Below, in pieces: positions 30,679-38,700 of a stretch of DNA of 61,078 nucleotides. Source of the DNA: a virus. The translations under genes and the position numbers were made by a program. The first letter of the stretch is position 1, and the number at the start of each line of letters is the position of its first letter. Location of the stretch: positions 1 through 61,078 of IMG/VR virus record IMGVR_UViG_3300034103_001378; one strand, written 5' to 3'. The notes beneath the pieces are model-generated. The model had not been told where the DNA came from. It made no database searches and worked only from the letters and a program-made list of their open reading frames with translations.

Positions 30679-31299
30679 ATGAGCCGACACGCTGACACAT
30701 TTTTCCGGCGGGAGCCGATTTACCGCGCAATGTCGGACATGCCGGAGCTGACGCACTGGCGAGACCGAGGGCGACCGTGGACGCCGGAGCAAAGCGACGT
30801 GATCGCATGGGTGCTCGAGCGGTTCCCGAAACTGAGCATGGAGGAGTCGCGCAAGATTTGCTCCTCGACGAAGGGCAAAGGCGTCGTGGAGTTCACTTCG
30901 GGGAAACTCTGGCGAGGCACTGAGGACACACGGCGCCTCGACCAGATATGCGAGCTCCTCAGGAAGCGAGGGCAGACCACCAAGGCGCGGCGAAAGCCCA
31001 AGCAGCGCGCGGCGAAGCCCGCGCAGCGCAGCACGACACCGGCTCTGTCTCCCGTCCCGCGAGTCCGCACCAACGACCGCATGGCCGCGGCACTCGTCGT
31101 GTGCCAGCGATGGAGGAAGGCGAGCAAGGTGCCAGCGTGGACCTTCGCGGACCTCGTTCGCTCGTTCGTGATCCACTCGGGCGACGGGAAAGCCGACACC
31201 ATGCGACGCTACATCCGAGCCCTGCACGCGGCCGGATGGCTCGTCAAGGACGCGGATGGAATGCTCTCAGCCGCACCAACGGCACCGCCGACACCGTAA
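30679..31299 (+). CDS. Putative DNA-binding protein, unknown family
   Basis: From ATG 30679 the product is 206 residues; GTG 30631, overlapping the previous stop, would add 16 basic residues. It has a helical N-terminal domain (PEQSDVIAWVLERFPKLSME), a very basic linker (about 110-135) and a C-terminal helical segment (MRRYIRALHAAGWLVKDADG) typical of winged-helix replication or regulatory proteins. It ends the control operon just before a terminator. Role inferred only. Confidence 0.6.
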   Translation: MSRHADTFFRREPIYRAMSDMPELTHWRDRGRPWTPEQSDVIAWVLERFPKLSMEESRKICSSTKGKGVVEFTSGKLWRGTEDTRRLDQICELLRKRGQTTKARRKPKQRAAKPAQRSTTPALSPVPRVRTNDRMAAALVVCQRWRKASKVPAWTFADLVRSFVIHSGDGKADTMRRYIRALHAAGWLVKDADGMLSAAPTAPPTP

Positions 31300-31315
31300 G
31301 CTAGCCGCTCCAAGC

Positions 31316-31349
31316 AAGCCCGGCCTGCACGCAGCACGCCGGGCTTTTT
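31316..31349 (+). terminator. Intrinsic terminator
   Basis: AAGCCCGGC (31316-31324) pairs with GCCGGGCTT (31338-31346) around a 13-base loop and is followed by T residues. It ends the control-gene transcript 17 bases after the last stop codon. Confidence 0.88.
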
Positions 31350-31453
31350 GCTGCCTCAGTCAAAAGGTTAAGGTATGTTAGAAGGGACGATTCGGGATGA
31401 ATTTAAGGATGAATCATAAACCGTCCCGCGGGGGGCTCACACGGTGGGATGAA

Positions 31454-31508
31454 TGGAGGGATAATAGGTTGTTGTTTCCTAAGAGGGAAACAACCAACCA
31501 TCCCTCCA
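31454..31508. repeat. Long imperfect hairpin
   Basis: TGGAGGGAT (31454-31462) pairs with ATCCCTCCA (31500-31508), and inside it GGTTGTTGTTTCC pairs with GGAAACAACCAACC with one bulged base, around a TAAGA loop. No T tract follows, so it is not a standard terminator. Confidence 0.75.
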
Positions 31509-32216
31509 ATCGTCCCTCCAGTGAGCGGCGCATTTTTTTGGGGTCTCGGAAAAACTCAAAAACAAAACCGTCCCTAAATCCGTCCCGCCGATTCGAGGAG
31601 AAATCAGACGCTCAAAACCTGCACGCCGGAAAGCAGGGGCTGGGACAAGCCGGGGATCGGATTCCACCAGACCGCGCACGCCTTCGCGAGCCTTGCCGCC
31701 GCCCTGCCGCGTTCGGTATTCCACCAAGGGCAGGACAGCGGGCGACGAATAAAAAGCCCGTGGCGGGGCGTACAGCGCGTCGGATTTTTGGCGATCTGGC
31801 CGGAATTGGGCGTTTCGGGGCTTTTTGCGGGTTCGGGCCGCGGCCGGACCATTTTGTTGACGCCAACAAAATGATGACGGGGCGATGACGGGGCGCCAAT
31901 ATCGCACCTCGACCCCCGAGCTGCGATACAGGCCAGAAGGTTCGCGCACCTTTATTACGGAAGAAGCGTGAAAAGCCCAAAAAACAACAGGCAGACCGTG
32001 ATCGGGAAATCGAAAACTCCACACGGGGGGCCAAGCCTGCGCGCGAGGCGCGGGCGTGGGCATGGACGGCGAACATCGGGTCGGCGGAAGGCCAGGTGCC
32101 GGAGCGTGGTCACGGGTAGTCACACGGAAGCCGGAGCTTGACCGCGGTCTCGATGCTCGTCCACGATGCCAGCCGAGCCGGATCCGGTGCTCGAGCGAAT
32201 CGCGACCGGAATGCTG

Positions 32217-32258
32217 TAATTACCATAACGGAAAGACCGCCGGAAGTTATGGAAATTA
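32217..32258. promoter_or_regulatory. 13-bp inverted repeat, operator or recombination-site candidate
   Basis: TAATTACCATAAC (32217-32229) and GTTATGGAAATTA (32246-32258) are inverted copies with one mismatch, spaced by 16 bases. The A/T-rich arms stand out from GC-rich surroundings. The geometry fits a dimeric protein site or the arms of a recombination site; no recombinase gene was found. Confidence 0.6.
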
Positions 32259-32711
32259 GAGCGAATGCCGTAAGCGTCTCGGAATCAGCGACTTAGCAAA
32301 AGTGATAACATCCCACAATAGACAAAAAATCAAATTGAAACCGAAAAGCGAAAACCACCGACCGACGACCGCGGCCTCGACCGCCGAGCTGCACACCGTC
32401 CGCCTGCCTCGGTTTCCAATCCGACCTCGGCATCCGCTCAGCATGTTCGCGATTGCGTCGGCGACCACGGCCCACGGTGCCGGCCGGGGCGGATGGGCAG
32501 ACGTTCCATGCCGCCCGCTCCCGCCCACGGGCGATCTCGGGTTCACTTAACTGCCCCTCTCCCACTCGCAAAAATCTCCCGTGTCGAAGCCCCCTTTTCC
32601 TCTGAAACATGAACGCGAAATTCCCTCATCTTTTTCGCCCAAAAATTTCCAGAAAAACGGCCCGTGTCGAAGGCCCAACAGGGGGAGGCGAATTTTCCGC
32701 CATAAAAACAG

Positions 32712-32747
32712 CTTGACGAAAGCCGTTAATTTGCGGACAACCGAGCC
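32712..32747 (+). promoter_or_regulatory. Promoter candidate before packaging block
   Basis: CTTGAC at 32712-32717 in an A-rich context (CATAAAAACAG before it), followed by GCCGTTAATTTGCGGAC, ends just before ATG 32748. CTTGAC also opens the conserved elements at 39094 and 55030. The first gene after the non-coding region needs a promoter here. Confidence 0.5.
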
Positions 32748-33215
32748 ATGCCCGAGCCAAAGCCTGAGCCTCAGACCGTGAAAGTGCCGCTGATTGCGGA
32801 CCACGTTCAGCGTGCGCGGGAGTGGCGCGTGAAGGGTGGAAAGTCGCACTCGAAGGCGCACATGTCTGAGATGGGGAAAAAAGGGTGGGAAGCGCGGAAG
32901 AAGAAGATGCACAGAGGGGTGCCGTTCAACCAGATTTGGCGGTATCGGAAGTGCTTTCAGGGGACGCCAAAGGGGCTGGACAAGGGGACGTTGCCGGTGG
33001 TGCCGCCGTCGCCGACGAACCCTGAGATCAAGTGCCCGACGGAGCGGTGCAACTACTCGATGATCGCGAGCGACCGTGTGGCGAGGGTGATGCACGAGTA
33101 TCGGGCGTTTCGGTTTGAGTGCCCGAGGTGCGGGAAGAAGGCGATTGTTCGCCGTGGGAAAAAAAGCACGATCGGGGCGTTTTTCGCGTGCCGAGTGGAG
33201 GCTGTGAAGGAATGA
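32748..33215 (+). CDS. Zinc-ribbon-like protein, unknown function
   Basis: The 155-residue product has a basic N-terminal half (GKKGWEARKKKMHRGVPFNQ) and two Cys pairs in the C-terminal half (IKCPTERCNY and FECPRCGKKAIVRRGKK), consistent with a four-Cys zinc ribbon. DNA or RNA binding is likely. It opens the packaging block, so it could help terminase recognise DNA, but that is by position only. It overlaps the next gene by four bases. Confidence 0.7.
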   Translation: MPEPKPEPQTVKVPLIADHVQRAREWRVKGGKSHSKAHMSEMGKKGWEARKKKMHRGVPFNQIWRYRKCFQGTPKGLDKGTLPVVPPSPTNPEIKCPTERCNYSMIASDRVARVMHEYRAFRFECPRCGKKAIVRRGKKSTIGAFFACRVEAVKE

Positions 33216-33469
33216 ATATGCCCGCGCCCACACCTGAGACGGACGCAATGTTCACGGACAATGTGCCCGAGGACGCGCAAATCGTGGCCTTCTGCGAGCG
33301 GCTGGAGCGCGAGCGCAACGCAGCCCGCGCCGAGCGGGAGAAAATCCGCGAGTGGGCGGGGCGCTGTCAGCAGGAGATGGAGCACCAGGCGCGGATTGCG
33401 ATGGATTTCAAATCCGAGCGGGACGCACTCCTTACCGAACTCGACGAAGCCGCAAAGGGGAACGCATGA
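33212..33469 (+). CDS. Small coiled-coil protein
   Basis: The 85-residue product starts PAPTPETDAMFTDNVP, a phrase common in small phage proteins, and continues as a charged coiled coil (ERERNAARAEREKIREWAGR). ATGA overlaps link it to both neighbours. Function unknown. Confidence 0.7.
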   Translation: MNMPAPTPETDAMFTDNVPEDAQIVAFCERLERERNAARAEREKIREWAGRCQQEMEHQARIAMDFKSERDALLTELDEAAKGNA

Positions 33470-34185
33470 GCGGACGCCCGCGATCGAGGCAGCGCGAGGA
33501 GGACGAATACGCGAACGTGGAGCCGCCGCCGGAAGTGCCCGGGCAGTCTTGGATTGACGACATGGTGCAGAAAACGCGGGAGCCGGAGCCGATGGAAACG
33601 GAACCGCTGATGCCGGGCGAGGTGGATGAGGAAGTGGAGTTGCATCCGGTGGCGGAGCCGAAGGAGCCGCGGAGCAAGTCGGCGGCGTTGCTGCGCCGGC
33701 TGCCGCCGGAGATCATGAAGTATCTCGGGGCGTTGCGTGCGTGCCCGGCGCCTGCGATGGCGCGGAAGGCGGCGGGTGTCAGTGGCGTGAAGCTGGCATA
33801 TTGGCGGCGCGTGCCTGGGTTTTCGGATTTGGAGCGGGAAGCGACGAGTGACGCGAAGGACACGCTGCTCGCGTCGGCCTACAACCGGGCCGTGCACGGG
33901 GTGGTGAAGCCGGTGTTCCAACTTGGGAACCTGGTGGGCTACGAGCGGGAGTATTCGGACAAGCTCATGGAAGTTCTGCTGAAAGGGATGCGGGAGGAGT
34001 TCAAGCCGGAGCAGCCGAAGGAGGCCGGGACCACGACCAACATTGTCATCACGGATCCGGCGGCGATTGCGGACGTGGTGCGTCGGCTGAGTCCGACGAG
34101 CCAGCCGAAGCAAGCGCAGGCGATCGAGATTGAAGCGCCGAAGCCCATTGCGACACCCAACCCTCCGCCGGGGAGTGAATTTTGA
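33466..34185 (+). CDS. terS: Probable terminase small subunit
   Basis: The 239-residue product has an acidic N-terminal region, a helical DNA-binding-like segment (CPAPAMARKAAGVSGVKLAY) and then the pattern usual for small terminases: ASAYNRAVHGVVKPVFQLGN, YEREYSDKLMEVLLKGMREE and FKPE. Small terminases recognise the packaging site and load the large subunit. The large subunit lies 1.5 kb downstream on the same strand, with four small genes between. Confidence 0.72.
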   Translation: MSGRPRSRQREEDEYANVEPPPEVPGQSWIDDMVQKTREPEPMETEPLMPGEVDEEVELHPVAEPKEPRSKSAALLRRLPPEIMKYLGALRACPAPAMARKAAGVSGVKLAYWRRVPGFSDLEREATSDAKDTLLASAYNRAVHGVVKPVFQLGNLVGYEREYSDKLMEVLLKGMREEFKPEQPKEAGTTTNIVITDPAAIADVVRRLSPTSQPKQAQAIEIEAPKPIATPNPPPGSEF

Positions 34186-34195
34186 AATCCGAACC
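34185..34195 (+). promoter_or_regulatory. Start-site motif AAATCCGAACC before ATG
   Basis: Exact copy of the recurrent motif, here starting at the last base of the small-terminase stop and running up to ATG 34196, so it lies outside coding sequence. Confidence 0.6.
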
Positions 34196-34522
34196 ATGAA
34201 CCGACTCCAACCGATTGAAACAGAGGGCCAGAACCACGACGAAGCGCGGAAGATGGGGCGATTTGTCGCCTCGGTCGAAGTCATCAACTCGAGCGTGGAG
34301 GATGCGCGCGCGGTGATGAGCGGGATCGTCGTGCTCGAGGCCGTGACGCGCGACGGCATCATTCACTACGTGGCGCTGTGCGAGCAGTTCGCCGCGTTGG
34401 AGAATGGCGATGGCATTCCCGAGTATCGCGCGCTCATCGCGAAGCAGGACGGCAAGATCGTGTCGGTGCGGTGGGAGATGGTCGAAGCGCCGAGCACGCG
34501 CCGGCTGAATTGGGACAACTGA
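34196..34522 (+). CDS. Unknown 108-residue protein
   Basis: The product is compact alpha/beta (VASVEVINSSVEDARAVMSG, IVVLEAVTRDGIIHYVALCE, YRALIAKQDGKIVSVRWEMV) and looks like a genuine small domain, but no family is recognised. The start is fixed by the motif directly before it. Confidence 0.65.
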   Translation: MNRLQPIETEGQNHDEARKMGRFVASVEVINSSVEDARAVMSGIVVLEAVTRDGIIHYVALCEQFAALENGDGIPEYRALIAKQDGKIVSVRWEMVEAPSTRRLNWDN

Positions 34523-34530
34523 CAATCATC

Positions 34531-34857
34531 ATGGAGCCAAGCATGACGAACTACATTCTTGTGAACGAAGCCATGCGGCTCGCCAGGGATGTTAAGAACC
34601 AGCACGAACAGGAGCCAGTGCCAACAGTGGAGCTGCATGGCATAACCGACGCAAAGCAAGGAAGCCGCGTTCTTTTCAAGGTCACGCCATCCATCGCCGG
34701 GAAAACGATCACGCTCGACATCGAGAACAGCCTTGGTGCTGCGGCAGGCTTTTCAGCCACGCTGACGCGCAAGTTTCTCGACACTGAGGACCGAGCGATC
34801 CGTGCCGCGCTCGTCGCGCTCGGATGGACGCCGCCGCCGGAAAAATCCGAACCATGA
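34531..34857 (+). CDS. Unknown 108-residue protein ending EKSEP
   Basis: Starts at ATG 34531 (a second ATG at 34543 is also possible). The product is beta-rich (SRVLFKVTPSIAGKTITLDI). Its last codons (KSEP) are the start motif of the next gene, the same arrangement as at 12851-12865. No family is recognised. Confidence 0.6.
   Translation: MEPSMTNYILVNEAMRLARDVKNQHEQEPVPTVELHGITDAKQGSRVLFKVTPSIAGKTITLDIENSLGAAAGFSATLTRKFLDTEDRAIRAALVALGWTPPPEKSEP
34843..34853 (+). promoter_or_regulatory. Start-site motif AAATCCGAACC before ATG
   Basis: Exact copy of the motif abutting the metallopeptidase start and overlapping the end of the previous gene. Confidence 0.6.
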
Positions 34858-35342
34858 CCGGACTCAAAATCGCGCAACGCATGATTCGCCTTCTGCCCGG
34901 AGTCACCGCCGGGGTCGGAACGTGTGACTGGTATGAGCCGCGCATCCGGCGTGTGCATCTGAGCCCGCGCACGGCGCGCGGAGAGGACATGCGCGCCCTT
35001 GCTTGCGCCGCGCATGAGGCGGCGCACGCGGTTCAGCACGTCCGGCTTCACGGGATCAGCTTCCGTGTGTGGCAATCGTGGCCGGTGCAGTCGCCGCTTG
35101 TTCCGCTCGGGCTTTTTTCCGCGACGCTCGCGGCGGTGGCGATGAAGTGGCATCCGTGGCCGGTGGCGATCTTCGCGGCGTGCGTGGCACTGGGGCGCGT
35201 GGCCGCAGTGATGCTCATGGAGTGGGAAGCGAGCACGATCGCGCTCGGCTGGCTGAAGCTCCACGGCTTCGAGCATCCTGACTCCGCGCACTATCTGCGC
35301 CGACTGTGGCGCTCCTATCTCTGGATCGCGATTGGACTCTAA
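34854..35342 (+). CDS. Membrane zinc metallopeptidase-like protein (YugP-like)
   Basis: The 162-residue product has a zincin HExxH motif in CAAHEAAHAVQH near residue 54, followed by two to three membrane segments (SPLVPLGLFSATLAAVAM, WPVAIFAACVALGRVAAVML) and a possible third ligand in WEASTIALGWLK (Glu). The HEAAHAVQH context resembles the bacterial YugP/neutral zinc metallopeptidase family. In a phage it could process virion proteins or act on host membrane proteins; substrate unknown. The family is usually over 200 residues, so this is a short member. Confidence 0.7.
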   Translation: MTGLKIAQRMIRLLPGVTAGVGTCDWYEPRIRRVHLSPRTARGEDMRALACAAHEAAHAVQHVRLHGISFRVWQSWPVQSPLVPLGLFSATLAAVAMKWHPWPVAIFAACVALGRVAAVMLMEWEASTIALGWLKLHGFEHPDSAHYLRRLWRSYLWIAIGL

Positions 35343-35389
35343 ACCACAACGAATAAACTCACCATAATTACAGCGCTTTAATCCCAAAC

Positions 35390-35737
35390 ATGAAAACCGT
35401 ACTCACAGAAAAATCCGACGTTGAAATCGCCGAGCTTCTTTTGAACGATGAAGTGAATAACAACGCCGTCTTTATCGCCGCGCTCATTCGCGAAGCACTT
35501 TCGCGGCTTTTGCTGTGTAAGGCAAGGGAGGTTAATTTGCTTCATCATGAAACGCTTGAAAGAACGAATCACGGAACCGATTGGTGTCTCGGTCGCGAGT
35601 TCCTGCACAAAGGAAAGCGGGAATGGGTAGGATTTAGCTGGACCCAGGATTCCTCATCCACACAACTCGACAAGCTCATGCAGGCTAGGGCCGCGCTACC
35701 TGAGCTTATTCAAAAATTCATCGAAGAGCATCCGTGA
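35390..35737 (+). CDS. Unknown 115-residue protein
   Basis: The product is helical and Leu-rich (VFIAALIREALSRLLLCKA). The DNA is somewhat more A/T-rich than neighbours. It overlaps the terminase start by four bases (GTGA), so the two should be co-translated. No family is recognised. Confidence 0.65.
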   Translation: MKTVLTEKSDVEIAELLLNDEVNNNAVFIAALIREALSRLLLCKAREVNLLHHETLERTNHGTDWCLGREFLHKGKREWVGFSWTQDSSSTQLDKLMQARAALPELIQKFIEEHP

Positions 35738-38700
35738 CCCGCGAACTCATCAGTGGCAAGCTATCCGTCGGCGACCGGGCCGCGTGCAATGCGCCGCGCC
35801 TTCATTCCGCCGGGAAATCCGCGTGCATCGTGCATGGATGCAAAACGTGCCACCAGGCGAAGGCGGGGAAGCTGTCACCAACGGACAAGCGGTATCTCAG
35901 TTTCGTGGAGCAGGGCGATCTTTACCTGAACCTGATCGACGCGACGACAGCCTACTTCCAGACGCAGAGCTTCACAGCGTTCCTGAGATTCGCGCGCGAC
36001 AACTGGCTCGACGATCGACCGATCACGATCCACTGCGACCAGGGCCGGAGCCGCGCGCCCATGTTGGCCGTGCTGTTCATGGCGAAGGTCTTGGAGATCA
36101 TCCCGAACACGAGCCTCGACGACGCGATGGATGCTTTTGAGGCGCAGCACGGGAAGCTGGAGCCGAGCGAGGGCATCGAGACCTACCTGCGCAAGAACTG
36201 GCACGGCATCGAGTCTATGCCGGTGAACTACCGGGGGCCGAACCGTCGCAGCCAGCAATACCGGCCGCCGGACACGAGCCAGATCACGAACGACGAGGCC
36301 GTGGCGCTCATCCAAGGCAGCCCGATTGTCCACTTCGCGACGATGGTGGAGATCGAAGACAAGGATCACAACATGGTGACGCCCGTTCCGAACATCCTCC
36401 AGATGCGGATCAACGAGGCGTATGAGTGGTGCATCGAGAACGGCATCGCGCCACGGTTGCAGGCGCTCAAGCCGCGACAAAAGGGATCGAGCACGTTCTT
36501 CGGCGAGCTTTTCTATCACCATGCGCGCCGCTTCCACACCGACGGGCTGATCATCGGGGACGAGAGCAGCCGCGTGATGAAGGTGTGGCAGATTTTCACG
36601 GAATACAGCATCCGCGACAAGTTTCCGTGGGACTCGAAGTTCGCCTACGACACAAAGAAGGCGAGCTTCACCTACGCCGACGGCACGAAGGGGCTTTGGG
36701 AGTATGACACCGCCAACGACCCGAAAGCCGGCATCTCGGGCACGCGCCAGGCGATTTGGTACACTGAGGCCGCGCGCTACCCGAAGTCCGGATCTCGGAC
36801 GGACGTGAAAGTTATCACGGCGTCGCTGGCGTCGCTCTCGAAAGGGCCGCGCTCGCTGGCCGCGATGGAGTCCACGGCGGAAGGCGCGAACGGCTTCTTC
36901 TACAACAATTGGCAGGGTGCCGTGTCGCTGGAGGACATGAAGGCCGGGAAGTTCGGCAACGGCTGGATCAAGATTTTCGCGGCGTGGTTCGAGTTCGCCG
37001 ACGGCGTGCTGCCGCGCGCGCCGCACTACGAGGAGCACTTTCACACGACCTACTCCTACCGGGAGAAGCGCGGACGCCAGCTTTACGGGTGGACCGCGGA
37101 ACAAATCGCGTGGAGGCGCTACACGATCGCGAGCGAGTGCGACGGGGATGAATCGATCTTCGATCAGGATTACCCGGAGAACGATCGGGACTGCATAGGC
37201 GGCGACGTTCGCATTGGAACAAGTGACGGGTTGATTCCGATCCGCGATGCCCGAATTGGAGCGCGCTGCGACCACGGCATCATTGTTGCCAAAAAACGCA
37301 AAGGCGTGAGGGCGACGATCGAGGTGACGACCAAACTTGGATACAGGGTTACATGCACGGCGGATCACCGACTCGCAATGCCGAATGGCGATTTCGTCAT
37401 GGCGCACGAGTCACTCGGACAGACCATCGCGCTACAACCTCCGATCTTCTCAGAGACGATTCATGAGGCAACTTGGGATGGATTTGCGGGAACGAAGGTA
37501 TCGCTTACGATCACTGAGAAATGGGGAAGATTGCTTGGTTACTTCATGGGGGATGGATCGTTTCACGGCGACTGCATTTCATTCTGTTGCTGCGATGAAG
37601 ACATGGATGTTGGCGAGGATATTGCGTCACTCGTGAATGAACTGATGGGTGAATCGTCCACCCGGCAATTCAAACACGCCAACGCGCACGAAGTCAGACT
37701 GAGCCGGAACAAGTTGAGCGAACTACTCACCGGGCTTGGGGTTATTGACACGTACGTTGACCATCGCGGCGTTCAGTCATACCGGCGAAGAATCACGGTG
37801 CCGGAGTGCATCTGGAGAAGTCCGCGCTTTGTGGTGCGGGAGTTCCTGCGCGGGCTGTTCGAGAGTGACGGATGGGTTTCCAAGACCGGACGCAGCGTGA
37901 AGTTCTTTGCGAAAGACCCGGAGCTTTGCCAGCAGGTTCAGCTTCTTCTTCTCGGGTTCGGAATCCACTCGAACATCAACCACGTCATCAAAAAGACCGG
38001 CGGCAAGGAGTATCCGGGCTGCGAACTGGCGCTTTGGGTGAACGACGCGCTCCGATTCATGGAGGTAATCGGATTCGTGTCAGCCAGAAAGCAATCCCGG
38101 CGCGCGACAAGTCGCTACTGCGGGCGCGGACGGAAGCCGGTCGAGATCGGAATGGCCGATACCGTCGTTGGCGTTGAGTATGCCGGTGAATCTGACGTGT
38201 GGGACATTCAAATTGAAGGAACCGCCCCCGTGTTCGGAGCCGGCGGCATTCTCGTTCACAACTGCTTCCTCCAGTCAGGCCGCCCGCGCTTCGACGACGA
38301 CGGCGTGACGAGGCTGGAAATCATGGCCGAGCGCGAGCACGACCTTGCCGAGCGCGGAATCCTCACCGGGAGCGAGGCGAACGTGATTTTCGTGCCGCAG
38401 AAGGAGGACGCATGGCTTTGGCTGAAGGAAAAACCGATCCGCGGGTGTGCCTACATCGTCGCGATCGATCCATGCCAGGGATCACAGAGCAATGGCGCGA
38501 AAAATCCCGACGCGCACGCCTGCGTGGTGCTTCGCCAGCCCTACATTTGCGAGAAGAACGTGCTGCATCCGGTCGCAGTCGTCGCGGCGATCCATGTGGA
38601 GCCGAGCGGGTGTCGGTGGGATGATTCGATCATCGCGGAGCGCGCGGTGATGCTCGCGAACTTCTTTGGCAGCGTGATGATCGTGCCGGAGACTGGCAAC

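Larger units (their letters stand above)
31350..32747. other. Non-coding, repeat-rich region; origin or control locus candidate
   Basis: About 1.4 kb without a convincing gene; frames in it read as low-quality Arg/Pro/Ser-rich sequence. The left part holds three (G)GGATGAAT repeats (31394-31402, 31407-31414, 31446-31454), four CGTCCC repeats (31422, 31511, 31569, 31581) and a long hairpin. The centre (31600-32200) shows nothing clear. The right part holds a 13-bp inverted repeat, then an A/T-rich segment. Iteron-like repeats and hairpins between control and packaging genes suggest a replication origin, attachment site or packaging site. Confidence 0.55.

Noticed and set aside
29546-31299. Lysogeny module
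   Set aside because: An XRE regulator and divergent promoters are present, but I found no integrase, excisionase or partition gene, so a temperate lifestyle is not supported.
31397-31888. 163-codon plus-strand frame in the non-coding region
   Set aside because: Low-quality Arg/Pro/Ser-rich sequence that runs through the hairpin and repeats; no coupling, no start context.
31479-32123. 214-codon minus-strand frame in the same region
   Set aside because: Same composition problem and no recognisable domain; overlapping frames in several phases are equally open.
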